Below, one piece after another: positions 1 through 10,967 of a DNA stretch of 39,465 nucleotides (position 1 is the first letter of the stretch; each line of letters begins with the position of its first letter). Location of the stretch: the NCBI GenBank assembly GCA_030770425.1, contig JASJFT010000317.1:1-39465 (forward strand), read 5' to 3'. The notes under the pieces were generated by a model. The model was not told the origin of the DNA, did not search any database, and saw nothing but the letters and a program-made list of their open reading frames with translations. This DNA is from Darksidea phi. Lineage: Eukaryota; Ascomycota; Dothideomycetes; Pleosporales; Lentitheciaceae. The position numbers were made by a program, and so were the translations under genes.

Positions 1-239
1 TATCTATTAGGTACTTTCTAGCTTTATACTAGTACTATATTAAAGGGTATATTTATATTACTATTTAATAAATCTAGGTTAGGTATTCTTTATATATAGA
101 TTTGTCTAATAGATCGATAGTAGTCGTCGGTATTTAAGAATTAATAAGGCGTCTCCTCTTATAACGAATAAAAATCGTAAGGATATCGACTAAGTTAGTA
201 ATTCTAGATAGCGCTATTACTTATTAAACCGTAATCTAT

Positions 240-1687
240 TTACTATATAGTTGGCCCGATTTTTATACCTTAGAATCTATCTACTATCTAATATTATATA
301 ATAGTAACGTCTTTAACGGAGTAGTAACGTATATATCGTAGATTTACTTCGCTATACTAGACGTAATAGTATTACTACCTAATATAAATTATACTTCTAT
401 AGAGAGTACTACTATTAAGCGGCTATTTAGTCGCCTAAGTTATAGTAGCGGGTCTTATTTATTAGTTAACTTATATACTTCCTTAAGAAGAAAACTATAT
501 AATACCTCTTTATTTAGTCTAGTATCGTAGTCGTTTGGACTTCCTCTTAATTAAATAAAATATCTCTAATAAATAAGACTATATAACTTCGGGAGATTAA
601 AATAGCTAGTTAGAGTTATATCTTTTATACGGGGTTAAAAGGCTTTAAATATATACTTTAAGGTATTAATACGCCTAAGTACGTCGTCTAAGTATAATAA
701 TATATCGTTATTATATATCTAGTATTATACTATAGTAATAAAGTTATATACCGCTTTAGTAAAATAGATAATATACGGTTCTTTATTATATAGTATTAAT
801 ATTATTACTACTACTAACTATCGTATAATTACTTTTTATTTATCTCCTATCTATTAGGATATCTTACTAAAGTTAATATAGACGAATTATTATAGACTAG
901 AATACTCTAGTACTATTTTAAATCGGTAGTCTAGCTATACTTTCCCTTTAATATTATCCGCTAGCCTTCTAGTACCCTTACGAGCTTATTTTATTAGTAT
1001 TATATTCCCTATTAGCTATTATAACTATTTAACTATATATATAATAAGACCCTTTAGTAGTTAATATAATACGTCTACTAGTATACCCTTATATACGTTA
1101 AAGTATAGGTATTTCTATATAAAATATATTATATCGTAGATCTACTCGTCGTTCGTTCGCTTAATCTTATTCCTACGTTACTTCTAAATTTAAGCCTATA
1201 TACTACTATACGTTCGTATTTCCTATAGTCTAGAAAGAAGATTATCTCTTTTCTCTAGCGGTACCTTATATATTATATAGTATCTATTATTTTTTACACT
1301 TATAATAAGTATTTACTCTTAGTAGTCCGCGATTATCCTATATAATATAGAATAGTATTTTCGAACTTATCCGTTAGTATAACGTATTAGTTCGCCGTTT
1401 ATAGCGAGTTTCTCGAGAGCTAGTATTAATTAGTATAGAATAAACGTACTATCGCGTATAGTACCGTTTCGATTCAATTAGCTTACGCTCTAGTAAATAT
1501 ACTATTACCTTATAATATACTTTAAACTTAATATCTTCGTCTTTATAATTAATAATTAGAATAAACCCTATTAGGATAATTTCGTATCGATTACGCGCTC
1601 TTTAGATATCTCTATTAATATTTCTAATTATTAAATAGACCGGCTAGTATACGGTATTACTATATAATATTATTATTAATATCTTAT
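240..1687 (-). pseudogene. Plavaka-type DNA transposase, C-terminal part (decayed)
   Basis: Read on the minus strand, this is the middle and end of a Plavaka-family transposase, a CACTA-like cut-and-paste group common in fungi. Going 5' to 3', I see a segment resembling the family's conserved ADY-x-EQ stretch (about 1300-1332), then a remnant of its C-x2-C-x-VP zinc-binding stretch (about 1230-1270). Near the end, about 569-594, comes a decayed PK-(F/L)-H-x-L-(I/M)-H motif now reading LPKLYSLIY, followed by a TNK-like stretch. Frameshifts and many TAA/TAG stops make it non-functional. The missing N-terminal part continues at 9049, on the far side of an inserted retrotransposon. The family is assigned from remembered motif order, not a database search. 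The C-terminal limit is approximate; nothing recognisable lies in 1-240. Confidence 0.66.
1683..1687. repeat. 5-bp target-site duplication CTTAT, left copy (element 1)
   Basis: CTTAT lies immediately left of the LTR at 1688 and is repeated exactly at 9044-9048, right of the other LTR. It marks one integration event and shows that both ends of element 1 are original. Confidence 0.9.
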
Positions 1688-2122
1688 TATTATGCGTTGT
1701 ACGTACCTTTATACGGGATCCGGGTTAGGGCCGATAGAACGTTTATCGTACCGTTGGTTTCTGATAGGTTAAGATCAAGTCAACGAATCCTATTACTAGA
1801 ATAACTACTTAGGAAAAGATCCAATCTTGTTCGTAAGTGTTAGGTAAAGAACTAAAGATTAACTATAAAGAATTAAGACAGAAAACCTAAGAGATCCTCT
1901 ATCTTCTTATATCTGTCCCGCTTTGCCTTGCTCTACTTGCTCTGTTCGCTAAGATACAGATTAACTAGATTATTGTTGGTTATACTCTGTTTGCTCTATT
2001 CGCTAAGACATAGATCAACTAGATCATTGTTACGTAATATTGGATTACTAACTAAGCCCTTGTCTTAGCTTCTAACCTTCTCGGGATGCCCCGTATCCTG
2101 TGATTCGCGTGGGGTTGTAATA
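1688..2122 (-). repeat. Element 1 LTR, 3' copy
   Basis: 435 bp, alignable without gaps to 8609-9043. By eye about 27 positions differ and all are transitions. Its outer end reads TA where the partner keeps TG, and its inner end reads TA where the partner has CA, so the canonical TG...CA termini can be inferred. It holds an internal direct repeat of about 41 bp with period 54, first copy near 1937 and second near 1991. Confidence 0.93.
1937..2035. repeat. 54-bp-period direct repeat inside the element 1 LTR
   Basis: Two copies of a segment beginning TTGCTCT and ending near ATTATTGTT are spaced 54 bp apart. The same pair is in the other LTR (about 8858-8955). The more RIP-mutated LTR of element 2 does not have it and carries a GTA microsatellite and hairpin there instead. 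Confidence 0.75.
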
Positions 2123-2137
2123 CTCGCTCCCCCCTCC
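2123..2137 (-). promoter_or_regulatory. Polypurine tract of element 1
   Basis: Read on the minus strand this is GGAGGGGGGAGCGAG, directly adjoining the 3' LTR. That is where Ty3/gypsy elements prime plus-strand DNA synthesis. Its position independently supports the minus orientation. Confidence 0.82.
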
Positions 2138-2369
2138 GAAGCTTCGTCCTCGAAGTCGCGTTCCCTTTCTTGTGACCCTATTTGGTAGTGGCCTAATTGT
2201 TCCGGTAATTCTTTCTATACTGCGCCGCAACCCGCGTGTACGTACTAGTAATTCTTTTCTTAGCCCGGTGCCCTAGTTGTTCCGCCTCTTGCCTGGGTAT
2301 AAGAGTAGGTGACGTCCCCCTCTACGGGTGTCTAAGCCCTATTCTTTATTTTCTTCCTAGGTCCTAATA

Positions 2370-2930
2370 ATGCCTAAAGGTCCTGAGACTTCTATAGCTC
2401 GTCGTCTTCGTCTCGCCCGCTACGTCCTTCGCTCTGGTCGTATAATGCCGCCGGCTCGATCGTATCTGAACTGTTAATTCGCTGGCCGCGAATGTAAGAC
2501 GTTACCGTCCTCGGCTTGTTGTAGTGGATGTCTCTCTCGGAATGTTTCTTGTAGTCTAGTGGTGACTGACAAGTCTCTTGCTCGCGCTGAGGAAGAGCGT
2601 TCTCGACTCCTGTCCGAACTGGAGTCCGCTGAGGATGAAGAGTTGGCCGCTTAAGCCCGTAAACGGCGTATCCGCGCGTAACTGGCTTAGTACGATGCCC
2701 GTTAACGTGAGCTTCTTGATCGTGAGCTGGCTTCGATCTCTGAGTTGGAAAAGTCGGAACAGGCGGAAGCCGCTCGGTCTGCTTCTTCTAGCTTGCCCGT
2801 GTTACTATAGCAAGCCTTGCTGTGCGAGTCTACTGATTTCTCCGCTTTTCTGGATAGTTGGGAGCCTCTGCCTCTGGGTGCTTCTGGTGATACTGCTCAA
2901 CTAGGTCCTGGTAGCCCTGTAGGTTCTTGA
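2370..2930 (+). pseudogene. Antisense accessory gene of element 1 (brtn-like), RIP-inactivated
   Basis: A 186-codon frame starts at an ATG (2370) and ends at TGA (2928-2930), opposite in direction to gag-pol. It has six internal stops, all TAA or TAG, the first at 2475-2477. The protein begins with a basic stretch, then has a cysteine cluster around residues 35-61 that includes C-x2-C-x6-C, half of a Zn(II)2Cys6 pattern. A long Glu/Arg/Leu-rich segment with coiled-coil spacing follows (about 68-135), then a Ser/Pro/Gly-rich tail. Its 3' end overlaps the end of pol by about 100 bp, tail to tail. I recall an antisense gene called brtn in Boty-like elements of Botrytis cinerea in this position. 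Homology to it is inferred from layout and motifs. The function is unknown; nucleic-acid binding is a guess from the cysteines. Confidence 0.72.
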
Positions 2931-5900
2931 CTGGTTCCTATGTGTTTTAGCTGGTAGGCCATCCTGCCCATTTAACCAAATATTTCTACTGACGTCCGAA
3001 CTTCTATAGTCCTTGAATTTCCTCGACCTCGTACTCCTCGTCTTCGAGTTCGACGTCGGTGGCTACTTCGGCGTCTTCCGGTGCTAGTTCTAGTAACGAT
3101 ACGTGGAATACCGGGTATATTTTTATACCTTTGGCTAGCTTTAGCCTGTAGTTAACTGGTCCTGTCTTTTCTTTAATTTCGAATGGTCCGATTCGTAAAT
3201 TGTCCAGTTTGTCGTATGGTCGTTTAGTTTTTAGGTTTCGTCGTGAAAGGAAAACTTTATCCCCCCTCTTAAGGGTCGGTCCCTCGAGCCTTCTTTTGTT
3301 TACTGTTTTGGCTATTGTGAGGTTTCTGTGTACTATCCGCGCGCTGAGTTCTTTGTGTAGTTCTTGTATTAAATAGGCTTTTTCTTCTGCCCTAGTAGAT
3401 ATACTCTCGATATCCTTCGGATCTCTGTAAGTCGTCGGCTTATATCCGTGATTTACGTAGTACAGTAAGTATCTAGTCGTCGTAGATCTCTTACTATTAT
3501 ATACTAATTGTACTATTAGTAGTAATTTAACCTAGTTGTCCTATAACTTGTTGACATAGAACCTTAGATACTCCTCTAGAGTTTGGTTCGTTCGTTCCGT
3601 CTAACCGTCTGTCTATGGATGGAAGCTAGTCGATAGCTTTCTTTTAATTCCTAGTTTTGCGAGTAGTATACTCTAAAACCTTAAAGTGAATAGTTTATCC
3701 CTATCCGTAAGGATCTGTTCCGGCAATCCGTAATTGGCGATGAGCGTTCTTTTAACCTTATAAGCCATGTTTTCTGCCGTAATTGCTTCGTTCGTCGGGA
3801 TGAAGTGTACTACCTTGGTTAATCGGTCTACGATTACTATGATCGTGTCGTATAATCTTCCTAATCCCGGTTCTAATAATGGTAGTAACTTTACTATGAA
3901 GTCTATCGTGACGTGAGTCTATAGTCGTGTGGGTGGTACTAGTAGTTGGAGTAATCTATAGGGCTTATGTCTCTTAGGTTTGTTCTTAGAATATTCTAAA
4001 TAGTCGTCTATCGCTTTCCGAACTTCCTCTCTTATATTGGTAAGTAGGTATTCTCTATCTATATGTCTGACCGTTTTATCGATTCCTAGGTGTCCTAGCA
4101 TTTTGCTCTCGTGGATTTCCCGTATTAAGTCTCCCCTGAGACTTGGTAGAATGTAAGGCCTTATCTCCGAGTCGTTTGTTAGAGCGGAGTATTCTTCCTT
4201 ATCGAAGTATATATTGTCTCCCTCTGGTATTCCGTCAGCGTTCCTGATGGTTTCTCGGGCCTTGTTTCTCCATTTTTTCTTAATATCTACTATTACCGTA
4301 ATTTTGGCTAGCCTCGTGTAGTTGTAGACGAGGGTTCCGTCGGGTTCCTTTCGTAGAACTAGTTCGTGTACGACGGGTTTATCGGTGCCTCGAAGGTCCG
4401 ATCTTCTACTAAGAGCGTCCGCCGCTCCGTTTAGTGTTCCCGGCCGGTAACTTATCTTAAAGTCGTAATTTACTAGTAATTCCGACTATCGGAATTATCG
4501 TCGATTGAGTTTCTTTATAGTCGTAAAACTTGTAAGGTTCTAGTAGTCCGTAATAACCTTAATCTTATACTTGGCTCCTGTAAGCTGTAGTCTCTATTAT
4601 TCAAATACTAATACGATAGCGCTAAGTTCCTTATCGTAAACGTTGTAGTTTACTTCTTCCTTACTAAACTTACGTGAGTGGTAGAATACTAGTCTCTATT
4701 TTCCGTCTTCCCCTTACTAGGTAAGTATCGCCCCTAGTACGTAATCTAATATATCCGTCTCTACTCTAAGAGGTCTTGTCGGGTCGTATATCTGTAATAT
4801 AGGTGCCGATGTAAATAGGTTCTTAAGCTTGTCGAAAGCTTCCTGTTATTCCTAGTTCTACTAAAATCCCTTTTCCTTCTTAGTTACCTCCGTGAGTAGA
4901 GATGTAGTCTTTAAGTAATCCCTAATAAACTTCCGATAGAAGTTGGCGAATCCTAAAAAGGATTGTACGTCCTTAACCGATGTTAGGGTTAGCTATTCCC
5001 TTATAGTCTATACTTTCTTAGGGTCTATAGATACTCCTTCTCGCGAAATAATAAAACCTAGATATTCGGTTTCCGTCCTATAGAATTCGTATTTGTCTGG
5101 GTAAAGTAGTAACCTATTTTGCTGTAGCTTTCGCAGTACTTTCTTTATATACTCTTTATGTTCTTCTAGCGTCCCTTTACTATATATAAGAATATCGTCT
5201 AGATATACCGTATAGAATACGTCTAAGTATTCGTTTAACGTTCTATTAATAACTAACTAAAACGTTACTAGTGTATTCGTTAGTCTAAATAGTATAACTC
5301 TGTACTCGTAGAGTCCGTATCGGGTCTTAAATACCGTATACTTTTCGTACCCTTTCACTATTCGAATCCTGTAGAATCCTTCCCGGATATCGAATTTCGT
5401 AATCTACTTAACTCCTTAGAGCCGGTCTATGAGTTCTCCGATTAGTGGTAGCGGGTATCGGTTTTTCTTCGTAACGTTGTTTAAACGTCTGTAGTCTATA
5501 TAAAGTCGTAACTTTCCGTTCTTCTTTAGGATAAATAGAACTAGTAATGCTATAGAGCTTTGACTTTCTCTAATATATCCTCTCTCTAGGTTCTTCGTTA
5601 AGTACTCTTTTAATTCTTTCTATTAATCTACTGTTAACGAGTATATAGGTCTAGGCTCGAGCTTCGTACTCTATTCTAGGTATATCTCATAATCCTATTC
5701 CTGGTACTCTAGTAAATCGGTTTCCGGATGTTCTTCGAATAGCTCTCGGAACTCCTCGTAGTCTCGAGGTATTATTGGCCGTAGTCCTTCCTGTGCGGTC
5801 GCGACCCTTCGTACTATAATAACGCCGACTCTCTACGGGTTCTTCTTATAGATCCTCGCGATCTTATAAGGTAAAATTAAGCCTATCCTCCCTTTCCGGG

Positions 5901-7489
5901 GTGTATATTAGATCTCGTGGTTAGACCTACCCGGTCTCCTAATTCCTGCGACTCGAGCTACCCGCTCGTAGCCTAGTACTTTGCGTAGCTTCTAATCTAT
6001 CTGTAGATTATATATTACTAGCCAATCGTAACTAATAATTATATCGGTATCTCTAATTTCCATAATGTTAAATCTGCGATAGTCTCTGACGTTTCCTACC
6101 TCTAAGGTTACTTTTTTCGTTTCGAGGCGAATTATACCTTCTCTATATTCTATAGGTAATCTATCTCCGAGGTCTACTCGTATGGGTTTTTCTTTGACTT
6201 GGTAAGGAATCCCTTGTTCCTCTACTAATTTTGATAATAGGAGCGTGAACTCTACTCTACTATCTATAATAGCTCGGACTTTCCGTCTGTAAATTCGTGC
6301 GTCTACCTCTAACCTAGCCGGTTATTAGATATTTCTTTATACGATTCGGAGAGTCGTCTTTTAGGTACTTTTATTAGCGCGACTCTTACGTAGCTAATAA
6401 TAACCTAGTTTTTTAGCTTGTTATCGTAGAGGTCCCAATCTTCGGGGTCCTTTTCTGGTTCTCTAGTCTCGTTTTGTCGAGTGGGCGACTCGTCTACCTA
6501 TTCTATTTTTGGATCCGGTACTCTTCCGATCCTACGGGGTGTTTCCTAATTCAGTTCTTCCGATAGTTCCCCTTTCGGTGATGGTATATCCTAATTAATG
6601 GGTTCTACCTTATTTTTGTCGTTCTAGGCGTCGTAATATCCCTGCTATATGCCTGGGGCCCTTAGCTGTCTACTAATCTCTAGGTTCTTTGAACTGTCTT
6701 GGTTCTATATTGGATATCCGTGTAATTCGTATCGTTCGATAAGGTATTCCTTCCTTTTAAGGTTTTAATAGAAGATATCTTCTTTCCTTCTAGCCGTAAG
6801 CTCTTGTTGCGCTAGGTGTAGGATATATAATCGATCGTAGTACGTCTAATATACGGCCTCGTAATTAGGTTCTTAGTATATGATTCTATAGTTGATGTCT
6901 CGTTTATATCCTTTAGTATCTGTCTAGGTTAGTCCGCGTGGCTATCGTCCTATAGCGTATTTTATCGGGAAATGCTTATCGTATTCGTTATCGTAGTAAT
7001 TAACCTATCCTGGCTATCCTTGCTCCTTATAAGCCTAGGCCTAGTTGTTGTAGTCGTGGATATAGTATCCTACTATTAGGTATTCTATATTTCGAAGGTA
7101 TATATATAAGCTGCTTCCTAGGAGTATTATAGTTTCCTCCTTCTATCGGGCGTAGTACTCGTAATTTCCCGTATAGTTTGTCTATAGTAGCGCGTCGTGG
7201 CCTATATTATTATAGTCCTAGGTTACCTTGTAACCTTCTGGTCCTTAGAGTCTTAGGGCCTGGCCTATCGCCTGCTAGCCTCGATCTCCCGTAACGTATA
7301 TTGGCTTTTTTGCGTCGGTATAATATTTAGCAATATACTAGCTGGTCCTATATTTCTAATACTTATTATATACTAACCGTCTGAAAACGTCTTCTACGCT
7401 GACCTCATCTGGCCCGTCGAGTTTTAGTTCTCCTATCTCGAGCTCTGGGTTATCTTATTGTCGAGTGATTTCTTCGACCTCGTCCTACC
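2830..7489 (-). pseudogene. Element 1 pol: protease, RT, RNase H, integrase, chromodomain (decayed)
   Basis: Minus-strand polyprotein with many TAG/TAA stops. A degraded protease site (IID-S-R, normally D-S-G) is near 6255-6275. Reverse transcriptase spans about 5180-5650 and keeps YLDDILIYS at 5179-5205, so both catalytic aspartates survive. RNase H covers about 4390-4700 and ends with ADALSRR near 4395-4415. The integrase zinc domain is within 3919-4101. The integrase core has its first aspartate in VDRLTK (codon 3826-3828), the second in the TDRD stretch near 3700, and the glutamate in a TERTNQ stretch near 3570-3600. A chromodomain (about 2905-3030) ends the protein; a plausible terminal stop is at 2830-2832. 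The chromodomain in chromoviruses is thought to steer integration to marked chromatin. The region 6300-7480 is a poorly conserved gag-to-protease linker. Confidence 0.9.
3919..4101 (-). pseudogene. Integrase zinc-binding (H2C2) fragment, longest open piece of element 1 pol
   Basis: A 60-residue stop-free stretch begins MLGHLGIDKTVRHIDREY and matches the HHCC domain that precedes Ty3/gypsy integrase cores. The two zinc-ligand cysteines, expected in a C-x2-C spacing before NKPKRH, are both tyrosine (residues 34 and 37). That is what TGC/TGT to TAC/TAT mutation gives, so the fragment is open but probably unable to bind zinc. The ATG is an internal methionine, not a real start. Confidence 0.88.
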
Positions 7490-8576
7490 CGCTGGCGTCG
7501 TACCATGTCTCGGGTATCGAGTTAGGCTTGGTTTCTTTTTCTTTACTATACCTGATTATGTTTATACGCTTGGCGCCATCCTAGCTCCCTATACTTTTCT
7601 TTTCCTCGCCGTATTCCCTGGCGAAGTGTCCCTGTATGCCGTAGCGTAGATATACCTTTTCGTCTCGACGTCGTCTTATCTCGTCTACTAGGACTTTTTA
7701 TAGCTTCCTACCTTGTTCGCGTTTCTTATTCCTTAGGTATTTCTTTTTCTAGACTATACTAACGTCTATTTCGTTATAACCCTTATAGAATCCGCACTTT
7801 CGAGCTACTTACTCTTTTCTATAGACTCTTACTAGTCCTATAGCATCTCGTTTCTCGAGTGCTCGTTCGTGTAGTCGATTATCGATACGGATTGTCGTCT
7901 TAATTAGTTCCGCTAGGTCGTCTGATTTTTTAAGTCGGGCTAACTCGTCCTTAATTAGCTCCTTAAGTCCGTTGTAGTATGCGACTATAAGAGGTATATC
8001 GTCCTAGTCGATCTTATACTATAGCTATTTGAATTCGGTAGTATACGTACTTACTAACTTAGTCTGTCTTAGCCTTTAGATCTGGCGTTCGGCCTACTAG
8101 ACCTTATTAATGTCTCCGAAGACTATACGTATTTATTCCTTGAACGAATCCTAATCTTTAAATACTACCTTCGTTTCGTCGCGTCGCTTCGATAAGGAGT
8201 CTTCGTTGGTTATATAATCGTCGATTAGGGGCTGTATCTATATAGCTGCTTTACCTGTTATATATATACCCGCGGTAAGGATCTTATCCTAGTCGCTAGT
8301 GAACGTAGTAGAGTTGAACCGGTAGTACAGGTCTAATTATGTAAGGAACGGCCTTAAGCCTTCCTTTCCGCTATCGTATTTTTCTAGTATCGGGATCTTT
8401 GACTTCGTCCTAAGTCCCGCCCGTGCCTGTTATAGCGATCCTTATAGCGATATTATGGCCTACTGTAACTCAACTATCTGAGCTGCTTGTTGCTGGATTA
8501 GGGCCGCTGGGTTCGTTACTAGAGCCCTAGTTACGCTTTCCCTAGAGGTATTGCGTAAGCTAGATAGAGTTACTAT
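7490..8576 (-). pseudogene. Element 1 gag (decayed)
   Basis: Minus-strand capsid/nucleocapsid gene. The probable start codon, now ATA, is at 8576-8574, about 33 bp inside the 5' LTR. A Gln/Ala-rich N-terminal stretch is followed by a retrotransposon gag domain. Its most recognisable part (about 7850-8060) reads YYNGLKELIKDELARL, then a stretch with IRIDNRLHERALEKR. Near 7612-7653 lies a C-x2-C-x4-H-x4-C zinc knuckle whose histidine survives while the cysteine positions I can see read tyrosine (YLRYGIQGHFAREY). Stops are mostly TAG, from glutamine or tryptophan codons. Gag would form the virus-like particle that packages the element RNA. Confidence 0.85.
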
Positions 8577-8608
8577 GTCGACGTAACCTTGGTTTAGGGT
8601 AGTTAATA

Positions 8609-9043
8609 TGTTATACGTTGTACGTACCTTTATACGGGATCCGGGTTAGGGCCGATAGAACGTTTGTCGTACCGTTGGTTTCTGATAGGTTAAGATCAAG
8701 TCAACGAATCCTATTGCTAGAATAACTACTTAGGAAAAGATCCAATCTTGTTCGTAAGTATTAGGTGAAGAACTGAAGATTAACTATAAAGAATTAAGAT
8801 AGAAAACCTAAGAGATCCTCTATCTTCTTATATCTGTCCCGCTTTGCCTTGCTCTGCTTACTCTGTTCGCTAAGATATAGATCAACTAGATTATTGTTGG
8901 TCATACTCTATTTGCTCTGTTCGCTAAGATATAGATTAACTAGATTATTGTTACATGATATTGGATTACTGACTAAGCCCTTGTCTTGGCTTCTAACCTT
9001 CTCGGGATGCCCCGTATCCTATAATTCGCGTAGGGTTATAACA
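8609..9043 (-). repeat. Element 1 LTR, 5' copy
   Basis: 435 bp, partner of 1688-2122. In element orientation it begins TGTTATAAC and ends TATAACA, so its TG...CA ends are intact. It would hold the promoter and transcription start. A plus-strand open stretch at 8849-9055 is only the internal 54-bp direct repeat read through, not a gene. Confidence 0.93.
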
Positions 9044-9048
9044 CTTAT
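9044..9048. repeat. 5-bp target-site duplication CTTAT, right copy (element 1)
   Basis: Exact copy of 1683-1687, directly right of the LTR. Removing 1688-9048 rejoins the transposase remnant. Confidence 0.9.
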
Positions 9049-10100
9049 CTACTAATATTAGTACTAGGAGAATAGTCGAGCTAGGTAGTAGTTTTCCCTA
9101 TATATTCTACTACTAATTTCCTATATTTAGCTCGTTATATATACGTACGTTATAAGATTCGTCCTAAAATAGGTAAATAGGAGTATATTATATATACTCC
9201 GTAAACGACTAGTATTTAATTAGAAATTATATAATCTTAACTATATCGTAGTATACTAGATTATATATAGCTAATAGTATATATTTAATATCTAATACGA
9301 CCTCGAGCTTATTAGTTATAAAACTATTATTATTAATACTAGAGGGTAGTCTTTCTAGTAACTCGGACTACTACTTACTAGTCTTAAACGATAATTTATT
9401 ATATAATTCTAATAGTCGGCCGTCTTCTAATAGTCTATTTATATCGCCCTTAGTATATTAGACCTTATATAACTAGAAGGTAAAGGCGTAATTAAACTAT
9501 AACTAGAATCTATACGCTACGAAGTCGTTCGAATCGACCCTATTTAGTTATTAACTAGGAATAGCGGTTTATATTAGTCTATATACCCTTTATAACTATC
9601 TATAGCTCTAAAGCTTATATCTACTTCTATTATATTAGTATATTTATATACTACTTTATATAGTAATTATATAAAGGTTATTAATAGTAGTTTACCTTCT
9701 TTATCTACTCTTTGTATATCGTTTATATTTACTACCTAAGAGGTACTTAAGAGTTAGTTATTTAGATATAGATTAATTTAAAACCTATTATCTAACCCTA
9801 TCTTAGTAGGTTCGTTATTATCGTACGTACTATCGTCTAAGAGTTAGAATTACTAAGATATTTCGATTCTATTATAGGATATAAACTTATCGTCTCCGTC
9901 CTTAGCTAATATTACTAGAGTATTCGATAACTACTCTCTAATTATGCTTTATTACGTTAGATATCTAACTATATTATTCTACTCTAGTATATATATCGTA
10001 AGGATTACCGTTATAAGACTAGTTTAGGTTAGTCTTATCCTATATCTATAAGTAAAAAGGTTACTAGGCGTTAATTATTTAATATTATTAACTAGGTACT
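9049..10100 (-). pseudogene. Plavaka-type DNA transposase, N-terminal part (decayed)
   Basis: Upstream half of the transposase interrupted by element 1. Near the break the minus strand reads a short acidic stretch ending in GN, then three consecutive TAG codons (9107-9115), then a GKLP-like segment. In Plavaka transposases this is where a T-G-(D/N)-W-W-W motif lies, so the triple stop is three mutated TGG codons. The segment next to the insertion runs into VD, and the frame resumes in 1687 downwards with a GNI-like stretch typical of the family. Further right (about 9200-9500) the frame has acidic and leucine-rich pieces fitting the family's N-terminal region. Beyond about 10100 I cannot follow it, so the end is a guess. 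I did not find terminal inverted repeats. Confidence 0.6.
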
Positions 10101-10770
10101 TTCTATATACGCGGAGATATTACCTTATCCTACTATATAAGATAATCCTCCGTATATAGTACTAATAGGTAAGGTCTATTATAGTAGTTAATACTATATA
10201 ATAGATTCTATATATAATATAGAGAGCGTATATAATTATAAAGATTATAATAGTATTAGCGTAAGATATACTATATAGTATAGTATAGAATACGCGACTA
10301 GGCTATTCTTAGGACCTCTTAGTATCTTACTACCTTTAGTTTAATACTATAAGTATAATAATATAAAGAGCGGTTTTATCGAATATAGTTTATAGATACT
10401 TAACGTTACGCCCCTTAAGCTTCTTCTTTATAAGGTATTACCTATACTAGTTCTTATATAATATATATATCTTATAGCCTAATATCGTCCTTAGGTCGTA
10501 GTTAACGAAGCTATTTATATCGTTATATATACGACGGTTCTAACTAATATACGTCTACCTTTATCGCCTTTACTCGATACTATACTTAATAATATAATTT
10601 TATATATATAATTTTTATACTTTAAAAGTCGTATTTATAACGATTTATTATTATATTAATATCTATTAAGCTTTTACTACGAGCGCGATATAAGAACTTA
10701 TACCTACTATATTATACGAGCGCTTTACTACGTCCTCGTAGTAACGACGCGAAAAATTCTTTATACTCCT
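10100..10770. other. AT-rich RIP-mutated stretch with no recognisable gene
   Basis: Between the transposase remnant and the first X copy. CpA and TpG are almost absent and stops are frequent in all frames. It could hold the end of the transposon and the start of X1, but no boundary is visible. Confidence 0.5.
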
Positions 10771-10967
10771 TCTCCTTACCCTCTACTATCTATACTATCT
10801 CTATAATTACTCGCGCTAATAATATTACTTCTTTTTAATATAGAGTCTTACTAATTACTATTATAATTATATTTTTAAGTACTCTTACCAAACTACTACG
10901 TAATTCCTTTAGCTACCTTACTACTTACTTTTCTATTACCTATCCGCCTTATCTACCCCCTATAGTA

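Larger units (their letters stand above)
1688..9043 (-). mobile_element. Element 1: chromodomain Ty3/gypsy LTR retrotransposon, complete but RIP-inactivated
   Basis: This is a 7,356-bp element in minus orientation with two 435-bp LTRs (1688-2122 and 8609-9043) and a perfect CTTAT duplication. The order on the minus strand is gag, protease, reverse transcriptase, RNase H, integrase, chromodomain, which is the chromovirus order. A purine tract abuts the 3' LTR. An additional plus-strand reading frame lies between the end of pol and the 3' LTR. Every coding frame has stops, mostly TAG/TAA, so the copy is dead. It keeps many more CpA and TpG dinucleotides than anything else here, so it is probably the latest arrival or escaped most RIP cycles. 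No convincing tRNA primer-binding site was seen next to the 5' LTR. Confidence 0.95.

Noticed and set aside
2578..2904. Plus-strand 108-codon open frame
   Set aside because: It lies in another frame of the antisense accessory gene 2370-2930, whose own frame has the ATG, the cysteine cluster and the heptad pattern. The open frame is a shadow.
7458..7649. Plus-strand 63-codon open frame
   Set aside because: Antisense to the end of gag, across the zinc knuckle; hydrophobic by composition only, with no counterpart frame expected.
8580..8608. tRNA primer-binding site of element 1
   Set aside because: The bases next to the 5' LTR read TATTAACTACCC on the minus strand, with no clear match to a tRNA 3' end starting TGG that I could defend.
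8849..9055. Plus-strand 68-codon open frame with repeated LCSLRYR motif
   Set aside because: The repetition is the 54-bp direct repeat of the LTR read through; it crosses the LTR end and target duplication.
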